The translations under genes and the position numbers were made by a program. From assembly GCF_030580675.1 (NCBI RefSeq), contig NZ_JAUQUB010000001.1:1674001-1738000 (forward strand): a stretch of DNA of 64,000 nt. Reading direction: 5' to 3'. The DNA is from Antiquaquibacter soli. GTDB taxonomy: Bacteria; Actinomycetota; Actinomycetes; Actinomycetales; Microbacteriaceae. Positions 52,606 to 60,043 of the stretch are shown piece after piece. The notes beneath the pieces were generated by a model, which saw nothing but the letters and a program-made list of their open reading frames with translations, searched no databases and was not told the origin of the DNA. The stretch's first letter is position 1; each line of letters begins with the position of its first letter.

Positions 52606-53964
52606 GTGGAGGGTGAAATCGAGATTGTCAGCGACGGAACCGGAATCGCGGTGATCGGCTCGGTGGACGACGTGGAGCGCTTCTTCCTCATGTCGGGCCT
52701 CGACCGTCTACCGTCGAGGCCGGTCGACTTCCACCGCGTCTGGTCGATCGCGACCGTGGGAGGAACGGTAGCCGAGGCTGCTGCAACCGCTGGTGCTTCC
52801 GCGGGCCGCTGGGTGAAGCTGACGGAAGAGTCCGCGCGCATGTTCCAGAAGTCCCAGATGATGACAGGCTCGACTGAGGGAGTCGTGCGGGCCATTGCTC
52901 TCAGAAACAAGAGCACGGCGAAGCACATCCTTGAGATCGTCACCAAACCAGGCACGGTTCTCACCAATCCGGCCGTCCTCGCCGGCGCCGCAGCGGTCAT
53001 GTCGCAGTACGCGATGCAGCACCAGATGGACGAGATCGCCGACTACCTCAAGACGATCAACGAGAAGGTCGACGACATCCTCCGCGGGCAGAAGAATGCG
53101 GTCCTCGCCGACATGATCGGCGTGGATCTGGTGATCGAGGAAGCCATGACGATCCGCGATCAGGTCGGCCGCGTGTCGGAAATCACGTGGTCGAAGGTGC
53201 AGGCAACCTCCCAGACGCTCGCCCGGACGCAGGCCTACGCGCTCCGGGAACTGGATGCGATCGCAGAGAAGCTGAGAAAAAAGGCCGACATGGGCGATAT
53301 CGCCCGAGTCACGCGGGAGCTGGAGCCTCAGGTTGCAGAATGGCTGGCCGTACTCGCGCGGACCGTCCAACTCCAAGAGGGCGTGTCAGTGCTTGAACTG
53401 GATCGCGTGCTGGACGCCTCGCCAGAGGAGCTCGAGGACCATCACGCTGGACTGCTCGCGGCCCGGCACAACCGCCTCCGCCACATCGAGCGGTGCACCG
53501 GAACTCTGCTTGCGCAGATGGACGAAACCGTTCGAAAGGCAAACGCTGCGGTGCTGCTCAACCCGTTCGATTCGCCTGCTGCGGTGAAGTCGAGCAACAA
53601 TGTGGTCGAGCGAGTCCACGGCCTGCGCGACCGACTCGGGATCGCGGCGGGTAGCGACGGCATCGCTGCTAAGCGCTGGAGCCAGGCCGCAGGTGAGATG
53701 GTGGAAAAGATCAAAGAGGGCACTGTTGGCGGCGCGGGGGTAGCCAAGCGTCTGGGTAGCCAAGCTCTGAACCGGGTGAGCGAGCCTTTCCGCCCCGTTG
53801 ATGCGAACGGTGACGGTATTGCCGACGAGGTCCCTGCCGTTATCGCGGCGCAGCACGCTGGCAGCGCCGTCAAAGCCGCCGTCTCCGGGCTCACGGGCAC
53901 CATCGGCAACACTCTGCGGCCCAAGAAGGCGTCGGATAACTCGGCAAACCCAGAAGCCAACTAG
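52606..53964 (+). CDS. Conserved hypothetical protein with long helical core and Ca-binding-like loop
   Basis: The 452-residue soluble protein starts at the GTG 52606, 7 bases after GGAGGAGAG; an in-frame ATG is at 52585. The first ~80 residues are a small alpha/beta part (IEIVSDGTGIAVIGSVDDVERFF). Most of the rest is helical with heptad-like stretches (KTINEKVDDILRGQKNAVLADM and AYALRELDAIAEKLRKKADM). Near the C-terminus lies DANGDGIADE (399-408), which resembles a calcium-binding EF-hand or dockerin loop. There are no transmembrane helices. Codon use is less G/C-biased than in its neighbours. I recognise no function, although similar actinobacterial proteins are familiar to me. Confidence 0.75.
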   Translation: MEGEIEIVSDGTGIAVIGSVDDVERFFLMSGLDRLPSRPVDFHRVWSIATVGGTVAEAAATAGASAGRWVKLTEESARMFQKSQMMTGSTEGVVRAIALRNKSTAKHILEIVTKPGTVLTNPAVLAGAAAVMSQYAMQHQMDEIADYLKTINEKVDDILRGQKNAVLADMIGVDLVIEEAMTIRDQVGRVSEITWSKVQATSQTLARTQAYALRELDAIAEKLRKKADMGDIARVTRELEPQVAEWLAVLARTVQLQEGVSVLELDRVLDASPEELEDHHAGLLAARHNRLRHIERCTGTLLAQMDETVRKANAAVLLNPFDSPAAVKSSNNVVERVHGLRDRLGIAAGSDGIAAKRWSQAAGEMVEKIKEGTVGGAGVAKRLGSQALNRVSEPFRPVDANGDGIADEVPAVIAAQHAGSAVKAAVSGLTGTIGNTLRPKKASDNSANPEAN

Positions 53965-53971
53965 CGCCCGC

Positions 53972-54286
53972 TCAGTCGAGCTCAAAGTCGGGATGGATGC
54001 TCCATCCCGCGACCCTCTCTAGGTCGGCGGCGAGCCGCAGCGCCTCCAGTCGTGCGTGATCGTCGCTCCGGGTCGAATAGACGTCCAGCGCGACCGGCGG
54101 AGGGTCACCGAACTTCGGGATCTCCACCTCCACCCACGCACCTCCGCCGAGTTGCACTCTCGGCCTCGACGAGCCGATGCCTTCAACCGACTCGTCTCGC
54201 GCGAGCGCGACCACCGCCAGAGCATCCACGCGGCTCAGTGCAACGGGAACGACGAGGGTGGCGGCGTAGAGATCCGGCTCGGTCAT
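53972..54286 (-). CDS. Small hypothetical protein
   Basis: The 104-residue soluble protein starts at the ATG 54286. It has alternating strands (LYAATLVVPVALSRV, WVEVEIPKFGDPPPVALDV) and a helical end ARLEALRLAADLERVAG. No domain is recognised. It is convergent with the preceding hypothetical gene, 7 bp apart. On its upstream side lies the duplicated terminator/tRNA-end segment. A longer frame into that repeat lacks a plausible start. Confidence 0.6.
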   Translation of the reverse strand: MTEPDLYAATLVVPVALSRVDALAVVALARDESVEGIGSSRPRVQLGGGAWVEVEIPKFGDPPPVALDVYSTRSDDHARLEALRLAADLERVAGWSIHPDFELD

Positions 54287-54315
54287 CCAACCATCCTGGC
54301 GGACGGAGCCTACAG

Positions 54316-54372
54316 AATGAAGAAAGCCGCCCGGAGGCGGCTTTCTGCATTTGTGGACCGGAGGGGATTCGA
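54316..54372. repeat. Direct repeat copy 1: terminator hairpin plus tRNA-Ala 3'-end remnant
   Basis: The 57 bases match 54491-54547 with two differences by eye. The segment contains the hairpin arms AATGAAGAAAGCCGCC and GGCGGCTTTCTGCATT (one mismatch), then a sequence corresponding to the tRNA-Ala acceptor 3' strand and part of the T arm. The rest of a tRNA is missing, and the T loop has an insertion, so this copy is a remnant, not a gene. The ~118 bp between the copies hold no gene that I can see. Confidence 0.75.
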
Positions 54373-54490
54373 CGCCCCACCGGTGCCGCCGCCACGTCGC
54401 GGTAACCGGACCGTGGCAGGTCACGACGGGGCGACGCGACGGACTGCGCCGGCGGGGACCCCGGTGGATCGGATCCTACTGGGGTGCACA

Positions 54491-54526
54491 AATGAAGAAA
54501 GCCGCCCGGAGGCGGCTTTCTTCATT
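54491..54526 (-). terminator. Terminator downstream of tRNA-Ala (within direct repeat copy 2)
   Basis: Perfect 16-bp arms AATGAAGAAAGCCGCC and GGCGGCTTTCTTCATT surround a CGGA loop, starting 3 bp after the tRNA 3' end. On the minus strand the stem ends in TTTCTTCATT, giving a T-rich tract. The element is repeated with one arm mismatch at 54316-54351, where it would serve the same strand before the next gene. Confidence 0.8.
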
Positions 54527-54528
54527 TG

Positions 54529-54601
54529 TGGACCCGAGGGGATTCGAACCCCTGACCCCCTGCATGCCATGCAGGTGCGCTACCAACTGCGCCACGGGCC
54601 C
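54529..54601 (-). tRNA. tRNA-Ala (anticodon GGC)
   Basis: The 73-nt gene folds into a standard cloverleaf. The acceptor is GGGCCCG pairing with CGGGTCC, the D arm contains GCGCAGTTGGTAGCGC, the anticodon stem is CCTGC/GCAGG with loop ATGGCAT (anticodon GGC), and the T arm is AGGGG-TTCGAAT-CCCCT. The discriminator is A and the CCA end is not encoded. A TATAGT -10-like box lies about 17 bp upstream (54619-54624). Confidence 0.95.
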
Positions 54602-54679
54602 GTGAAACGTGCTTGACCACTATACCCGAAGCCCGGGGGTGCGGATGACCACGGCCGGAGCATCCCGCAGACTGGAGGG

Positions 54680-55237
54680 GTGAGCGAACCGATCACCGTA
54701 TCCATCACCCGAATCGTCGACCCCGCGCAGGCCCGCCAGTTCGCGGCGTGGGCGAGATCGGGCGAGGACCTCATGAGCACCTACCCCGGCTACCTGGGGT
54801 CGGGCTGGATCCGCCCCGACCCGGCGAGCCCCGAGTGGCACATGCTGTTCCGGTTCGCGGATGCCGCGTCCCTCGCCACCTGGCAGGAGTCCGACGAGCG
54901 GCGCTGGTGGATGGCGTCCGCTCTCGGGATCGTCGAGCACACGCCTGAAGAGCGCCTCACCGGCATCGAGGGGTGGTTCGATCATCCCTCGTCGGTCGAG
55001 GTCATCGCGAGCACTCCCCCGGCGCCACCGCGCTGGAAGCAGATGATCTCGATCTTCGTCGTGTTCTTCCCGTTGAGCCTGTTCGCGAACTGGGCGCTCT
55101 CGCCGCTCACGTCGACGTGGCCGCTCGTCTTCCGCGTACTGCTCACGGTCGTGCTCATCACCCCGGTGATGACCTACCTGGCCATGCCGTTCGTCACCCG
55201 GGCACTGCGGCCCTGGCTGATGAAGAAGAAGGCCTAG
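54680..55237 (+). CDS. ABM-domain (antibiotic biosynthesis monooxygenase-like) membrane protein
   Basis: The 185-residue protein starts at a GTG. Residues about 4-95 form a dimeric ferredoxin-like ABM domain (TVSITRIVDPAQARQFAAW, then GYLGSGWIRPDP and EWHMLFRFADAASLATWQES). Two transmembrane helices follow (about 120-140 and 150-170), and the tail is LMKKKA. This soluble-plus-membrane layout is a known subgroup. Monooxygenase activity is unproven. It is convergent with rsfS by 4 bp. Confidence 0.85.
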   Translation: MSEPITVSITRIVDPAQARQFAAWARSGEDLMSTYPGYLGSGWIRPDPASPEWHMLFRFADAASLATWQESDERRWWMASALGIVEHTPEERLTGIEGWFDHPSSVEVIASTPPAPPRWKQMISIFVVFFPLSLFANWALSPLTSTWPLVFRVLLTVVLITPVMTYLAMPFVTRALRPWLMKKKA

Positions 55238-55611
55238 TCGGCGACCGGAACGGGCTCGAGGTCGAGCGGGATGACCGGGCAGTCCTTCCACAGGCGCTCG
55301 AGCGAGTAGTACATCCGGTCTTCCTCGTGGAAGATGTGGGCGACGAGATCGCCGAAGTCGAGGAGCACCCACCGGCCCTCGGCGCGCCCCTCGCGGCGCA
55401 GCGGCTTCGAGCCGGCCTCGATGAGCTTGTCCTCGATCTCGCTCGCGATCGACTGCACGTTGCGCTCGTTGCGACCCGTGACGAGAAGGAAGACGTCCGT
55501 CAGCGGAAGCGGACCCGACACGTCGAGAGCGACGAGATCCTCGCCCTGCTTGGAGTCGGCGGCTCGAGCGGCCACCGCCAGGAGATCGCGGGCGTGTTCG
55601 GATGCAGTCAC
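55234..55611 (-). CDS. rsfS: Ribosomal silencing factor RsfS
   Basis: The 125-residue protein of the RsfS/Iojap family carries DLVALDVSGPLPLTDVFLLVTG and the hallmark GRWVLLDFGDLVAHIFHEEDRMYYSLERLW. It binds ribosomal protein L14 and blocks subunit joining. The GTG start has an AAGGA ribosome binding site. It is the last protein gene of the nadD-(membrane protein)-rsfS operon, 23 bp after the upstream stop. Confidence 0.94.
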   Translation of the reverse strand: MTASEHARDLLAVAARAADSKQGEDLVALDVSGPLPLTDVFLLVTGRNERNVQSIASEIEDKLIEAGSKPLRREGRAEGRWVLLDFGDLVAHIFHEEDRMYYSLERLWKDCPVIPLDLEPVPVAD

Positions 55612-55634
55612 AGGGTCCTTCGGTTGCGGGTCAT

Positions 55635-57146
55635 CTAGAAGACGCCGACCGCCAGCGCGACCACGAGGAGTCCGACGACGACGACGGCCATCGATGCGGC
55701 CGCGATCAGCAGGGCGGTGAGGGCGCGATTGCCCTTCGGCTTCGGAGCGTGGCCGATGTTCGAACCCGACTGGGTGCTGACGGCCTTGATGGCGCTCACA
55801 GGAGCGGAGTCCGTCGAGACGAGCTCCGCGTCGTGCGACTCGAAGAGCCGGTCGATGCCCTCGTGCTCGAGTCGCGCCGAGGCGCCCGTGGCCGCGAGCG
55901 AGTGCGGGAGGTCGATCGAGCCGGTGAGCATGATCTCGCCGGTGCCGGTGAGCGGGCCGCGGATGTCGCCATCCGGGATGATCGGCAGCACGAGCGCGCT
56001 CGTCGTCGCCGACCCGCTGCCGACGGTGCGGCTGAGCGTGGTCTCGATGGGCTGCGACGGGTCGTCCTGCTGCAGCTGGGTCGACCAGTGGCCCTGCGGC
56101 GGCGTCCAAGGACTGGCCTCCTCCGCGACGGGCGCGGGAGCGGGGTCGGGAGCGGCGGGGACGACGGGCGGGATGCTCGGGGCGTCGTGCTGCCCGGCCA
56201 GCCAGTCGAACTCGTTCAGCGCGTTCGTGAGGCCCGTGTTCGGTTCCGGCTCGGGAGCCGACGTCGGCAGCGTCGAGATCGGCTGGGCCGACTCGGGGGC
56301 CACCGAGGGAGCCGGAGCGGATGCCGCGGGCGGCTCCGTCCCAGACGGAGCGCTCCCGGCGACGAGGTTCGCGAACGGCCACGCCTGCTCCTCGTCCGAG
56401 GGCGCTACCGGCTCAGGGCGCGGAGGTTCCTGCAGCTCCGGGACCGCCGCTGCAGCCTCGGCTGCCTGGAGGGCGCGCAACTCACGACGAGTGAGGGTGT
56501 GCTCGGGGGCGACCGACTCAGGGATTGCCGAGATCGGCGGCTCGATGTGCTCCACGGGCGCGACCGCCGCGGGAGCGATGGTCGGCGGGACGGCCGCGAT
56601 GGGTGCCTCGGGAACCGACGGAGCAACCGCGGCGGATGGGGTCACGCGCCCCTCGGTCTGATAGTCGAGGTCGGCAGCGGCGAGCGGCTCGATCGGCTCG
56701 GTCCACCCGGGGATCGCCGTGACGGGGGCATCCGGCGCGGCGGAACGACGCCCCTCCGGACTGAAGTCGCGCGGTCGGAAGGCGGGACGGTCGGCCACCG
56801 GCATCGCCTGGGTGGGCGGGAGAGCATCCTGACCCGGCTCGGGCGTGGTGCCGCGCGGGCGGAACGAGGGGCCGTCATAGGTGGGGATCGCCGGCTTCTG
56901 CTGGGTGACGTAGTCGAGGGGCTCGCCGGAGGGGGCCGCGGCGCGACGGCCGCCCGACTGCGGCGCCGAACCGGGTTGCGCCGGGGTCTGCTGGAGCTGA
57001 GCGGCGCGGCGGGCGGTGGTGTCCCACATCTCGCGAGGCGCCGACGGGTCCGAGTACACGCCGACGGCGGGCTCCGCGTTCTCCGCGCGCTCACTCTGCC
57101 GGGCTGCACGCCGCGACTGCGGCTGCTGGTCCTGGAAAGTGGTCAT
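55635..57146 (-). CDS. Pro/Ala-rich protein with C-terminal membrane anchor, between nadD and rsfS
   Basis: The 503-residue protein is mostly low-complexity Pro, Ala, Glu and Ser sequence and probably disordered, with a single hydrophobic helix at the extreme C-terminus (about 478-500, LLIAAASMAVVVVGLLVVAL). Only short ordered-looking pieces are seen: TRRELRALQAAEAAA (about 215-230) and LPIIPDGDIRGPLTGTGEIM (about 390). There is no signal peptide, so the bulk is cytoplasmic with a C-terminal tail anchor. It starts directly after the nadD stop. The function is not recognised; a divisome or envelope role is conceivable but unsupported. Confidence 0.8.
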   Translation of the reverse strand: MTTFQDQQPQSRRAARQSERAENAEPAVGVYSDPSAPREMWDTTARRAAQLQQTPAQPGSAPQSGGRRAAAPSGEPLDYVTQQKPAIPTYDGPSFRPRGTTPEPGQDALPPTQAMPVADRPAFRPRDFSPEGRRSAAPDAPVTAIPGWTEPIEPLAAADLDYQTEGRVTPSAAVAPSVPEAPIAAVPPTIAPAAVAPVEHIEPPISAIPESVAPEHTLTRRELRALQAAEAAAAVPELQEPPRPEPVAPSDEEQAWPFANLVAGSAPSGTEPPAASAPAPSVAPESAQPISTLPTSAPEPEPNTGLTNALNEFDWLAGQHDAPSIPPVVPAAPDPAPAPVAEEASPWTPPQGHWSTQLQQDDPSQPIETTLSRTVGSGSATTSALVLPIIPDGDIRGPLTGTGEIMLTGSIDLPHSLAATGASARLEHEGIDRLFESHDAELVSTDSAPVSAIKAVSTQSGSNIGHAPKPKGNRALTALLIAAASMAVVVVGLLVVALAVGVF

Positions 57147-57746
57147 CTAGCTACTCCGATACAAGTGGTGCTTGGCGATGTACTGGACGACTCCATCTGG
57201 GACCAAATACCAAACCGGAAAGCCCCGACTGACTCTGCTTCGACAATCTGTGGAGGATATCGCCAGTGCCGGCACTTCAAGCGAGCTTACGCCTTGCTCT
57301 GGCAATCCGCTAATGGTGAGCCGGTGCCCTGGCCGTGAAACAGCTATGAAATGCGCGAGCTCCCACACCTCGGCGACGTCTTTCCAGTCGAGGATCTGGG
57401 CGACGGCGTCGGCTCCAGTGATGAAGAAGAGGTCGGCATCAGGGCGGGCAGAACGGATGTCGCGCAGGGTGTCGACCGTGTACGTCGGGCCATCCCGCTC
57501 GATGTCGACGCGGCTCACGGTGAACCGCGGGTTAGCCGCCGTCGCGATGACGGTCATGAGGTAGCGGTGCTCGCTCTCGGTCACCTCGCCCTTCATCCAG
57601 GGCTGTCCCGTCGGGACGAAGATCACCTCGTCGAGGTCGAACTGCTGCTGCACCTCGCTCGCGGCCACGAGGTGGCCGTTGTGGATGGGGTCGAACGTGC
57701 CGCCCATGATTCCGATTCGGGCACGGCGCTGTGCAACCGACGTCAT
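57147..57746 (-). CDS. nadD: Nicotinate-nucleotide adenylyltransferase
   Basis: The 199-residue NAD-biosynthesis enzyme has the nucleotidyltransferase signature [12 protein letters not shown] (15-26), [11 protein letters not shown], and the C-terminal [10 protein letters not shown] (ISSTxxR motif). It converts nicotinate mononucleotide and ATP to deamido-NAD. The last ~65 codons are visibly less GC-rich than the first part and than neighbouring genes. The stop is directly followed by the ATG of the next gene. Confidence 0.95.
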   Translation of the reverse strand: MTSVAQRRARIGIMGGTFDPIHNGHLVAASEVQQQFDLDEVIFVPTGQPWMKGEVTESEHRYLMTVIATAANPRFTVSRVDIERDGPTYTVDTLRDIRSARPDADLFFITGADAVAQILDWKDVAEVWELAHFIAVSRPGHRLTISGLPEQGVSSLEVPALAISSTDCRSRVSRGFPVWYLVPDGVVQYIAKHHLYRSS

Positions 57747-57761
57747 CCGGGCTGGGATCCC

Positions 57762-57965
57762 TTAGTGGCCCGCGCCGTGCGCGTCGTGGCCGCCCTTGGC
57801 CGACTTGTTCGAGTGCCGGTTGGCGACGTCGCGGTAGCTCCAGGTCACGAAACCGAGGGCCGCGAACACGGCGACGGCGATGCCCGCGAACGCGAGCGGC
57901 GGCATGATCAGCGGCGCGAGCTCGTGAGCGTCGGTCTCGGTGAGCACGGTGACGAGAAGATTCAT
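57762..57965 (-). CDS. Small single-helix membrane protein
   Basis: The 67-residue protein has a hydrophobic helix (about 17-43, APLIMPPLAFAGIAVAVFAALGFVTW) and a His-rich C-terminus (GGHDAHGAGH). It lies between proA and nadD, a position I recall being occupied by a similar small protein in related genomes. The function is unknown; the histidines could bind metal. Confidence 0.75.
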   Translation of the reverse strand: MNLLVTVLTETDAHELAPLIMPPLAFAGIAVAVFAALGFVTWSYRDVANRHSNKSAKGGHDAHGAGH

Positions 57966-57975
57966 GGTGCCCATC

Positions 57976-59241
57976 CTATCCGCGCACCTGGCCGCTGCCG
58001 CGCACGATCCACTTCGTGCTCGTGAGCTCGGGCAGTCCCATCGGACCGCGGGCGTGGAGCTTCTGGGTGGAGATGCCGACCTCCGCGCCGAAACCGAACT
58101 CGCCGCCGTCGGTGAACCGGGTCGAGGCGTTGACCATGACGACCGCGGAGTCGACCTCGGCGAGGAACCGCTCCGCGCGGGCCATGTCGTTGGTGATGAT
58201 CGACTCGGTGTGCTTCGTCGAATAGTCGCGGATGTGCTCGAGCGCCTCGTCGAGGGAGTCGACGACGCGCACGGCGATGTCGAGCGACATGTACTCGGTG
58301 CCCCAGTCCTCCTCGGTGGCGGGGACGGAGTCGGGGAAGATCGCGCGCGCACGGGCATCCGCGTGCACCGTCACGCCCGAGGAGCGCAGCTTCGCGAGGA
58401 CGTCCGGCAGCAGCCGGTCAGCGGATGCGGCGCTCACGAGAAGCGTCTCGAGGGCGTTGCAGACGCTCGGGCGCTGCACCTTGGCGTTGTGGACGATGTC
58501 GACGGCCGTGGTGAGGTCGGCCGAGTCATCCAGATAGACGTGCACGACTCCCGCACCCGTCTCGATGACCGGCACCTTCGACTCGCGGACGACCGTGTCG
58601 ATGAGCTGCGCGCTGCCGCGAGGAACGAGCACGTCGACGTAGCCACGGGCCTGCATGAGTTCCGTCGCACCCTCGCGACCGAATTCGTCGATGGTCTGCA
58701 CCGACTCGATCGGCAGGCCCACCTCGGCGAGAGCCGACTGGATGACCTCGACCAGGACGCGGTTGGTGTTCTCGGCCGCCGAACCGCCACGGAGCACGAC
58801 TGCATTGCCGCTCTTCAGAGCGAGGGCGGCGATGTCGATGGTCACGTTGGGACGAGCCTCGTAGATCGCTCCGACGACACCGAACGGTACGCGGACCTGC
58901 GTGAGCTGCAGTCCGTTCTCGAGCCGGGAGCCACGGACGACGTCGCCGACCGGGTCGGGAAGCGCGACGATGTCCAGCACCGCCGAGGAGAGGCCCGCAA
59001 GGCGGCTCGGGTCGAGGCGGAGGCGGTCCTGGAGGGCCTCGCTCAGTCCGTTCTCGCGCCCATTCGCCAGGTCGAGCTCGTTCGCCGTCAGGACGCGGGC
59101 CTCGTGCTGGCCGATCGAGGCGGCGATCGCCCGAAGGGCGTCGTTCTTCTGCGCCGTCGTCGCGGTCGCGAGCACTCGAGCCGCATCCCGCGACGCGGAG
59201 AGCTTGTCGGTCAGGGAGACGAGAAGGGCGGAATCAGGCAT
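57976..59241 (-). CDS. proA: Glutamate-5-semialdehyde dehydrogenase (gamma-glutamyl phosphate reductase)
   Basis: The 421-residue proline-biosynthesis enzyme has GVVGAIYEARPNVTIDIAALALKSGNAVVLRGG (about 110-140) and the catalytic-cysteine segment RPSVCNALETLLV, and ends with GFGAEVGISTQKLHARGPMGL and TTKWIVRG-like strands. It reduces gamma-glutamyl phosphate with NADPH. It overlaps the proB stop by 8 bp, so the two steps are coupled. Confidence 0.95.
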   Translation of the reverse strand: MPDSALLVSLTDKLSASRDAARVLATATTAQKNDALRAIAASIGQHEARVLTANELDLANGRENGLSEALQDRLRLDPSRLAGLSSAVLDIVALPDPVGDVVRGSRLENGLQLTQVRVPFGVVGAIYEARPNVTIDIAALALKSGNAVVLRGGSAAENTNRVLVEVIQSALAEVGLPIESVQTIDEFGREGATELMQARGYVDVLVPRGSAQLIDTVVRESKVPVIETGAGVVHVYLDDSADLTTAVDIVHNAKVQRPSVCNALETLLVSAASADRLLPDVLAKLRSSGVTVHADARARAIFPDSVPATEEDWGTEYMSLDIAVRVVDSLDEALEHIRDYSTKHTESIITNDMARAERFLAEVDSAVVMVNASTRFTDGGEFGFGAEVGISTQKLHARGPMGLPELTSTKWIVRGSGQVRG

Positions 59242-60043
59242 GCGTCGAGTCTACGACCGGCGCAGCCTCGAACCACGTGCCGAGCTCGACGCCGGCAAGA
59301 GCATCCGCGACGCTTCCCGTCGCCGCCAGGAGCGTGGGGATGCCCGCTGCCGCCGCGAGCTTCGCAGCGGCGACCTTCGTGCCCGCTCCCCCGGTGCCGA
59401 CACCCGCGGCGCCGATATCGCCGAACGTGACGCCGGAGAGGTCGTCATCGAACGGGACGCGATCGATGCGGGTCGCCCCCGGCTCCCCCGGCGGTCGCGT
59501 GTAGAGGGCATCGATGTCGCTCAGCAGCACGAGCACGTCCGCGTGGACGAGCACGGACACGAGGGCCGCGAGCCGGTCGTTGTCGCCGAACCGGATCTCC
59601 TGCGTCGCGACCGTGTCGTTCTCGTTGACGATGGGCAGGATCCGCAGGCCGAGGAGGCGCTCCATGGCGCGCTGAGCGTTGCTGCGGTGGGTGGGGTTCT
59701 CCATGTCGCCCGCGGTGAGGAGAATCTGCCCGGCGACGATGTTGTAGCGGTCGAGGCTGTCCTGGTAGCGGAAGATGAGCACATTCTGCCCGACCGCGGC
59801 AGCGGCCTGCTGCGTCGCCAGATCGGTCGGCCTCGCATCGAGCTTGAGGTACGGGATGCCCGTGGCGATGGCACCCGACGACACGAGGATCACCTCCGAC
59901 CCGCGTCCGTGGGCGGCGGCGAGAGCATCCACGAGAAACGCGATCTGGCCGACGTTCTCGCCGCTCACCGACGACGAGCCCACCTTGACGACGATGCGCT
60001 TCGCCGTCGGGATGTCCGCGTGGGATGCCACGTCACTCGTCAT
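59234..60043 (-). CDS. proB: Glutamate 5-kinase lacking the PUA domain
   Basis: The 269-residue amino-acid kinase opens with [12 protein letters not shown] and has [34 protein letters not shown] (glutamate/Mg site) and [25 protein letters not shown]. coli ProB has about 367 residues with a C-terminal PUA domain; this one ends after the kinase domain. The start ATG 60043 lies inside the obg stop region (11-bp overlap). Confidence 0.93.
   Translation of the reverse strand: MTSDVASHADIPTAKRIVVKVGSSSVSGENVGQIAFLVDALAAAHGRGSEVILVSSGAIATGIPYLKLDARPTDLATQQAAAAVGQNVLIFRYQDSLDRYNIVAGQILLTAGDMENPTHRSNAQRAMERLLGLRILPIVNENDTVATQEIRFGDNDRLAALVSVLVHADVLVLLSDIDALYTRPPGEPGATRIDRVPFDDDLSGVTFGDIGAAGVGTGGAGTKVAAAKLAAAAGIPTLLAATGSVADALAGVELGTWFEAAPVVDSTHA

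Noticed and set aside
54352-54420. Second tRNA next to tRNA-Ala
   Set aside because: Only the acceptor 3' strand and part of the T arm remain. The T loop has an insertion, and no matching 5' acceptor or anticodon arm exists.
54316-54547. Two repeats considered as a minimal CRISPR array
   Set aside because: There are only two copies, they contain a tRNA end and a terminator hairpin, and no cas genes are nearby.
57147-57345. Suspected frameshift or foreign insertion in nadD because of low GC
   Set aside because: The frame is continuous, the ISSTxxR motif is present and the length is normal. Only base composition is odd.
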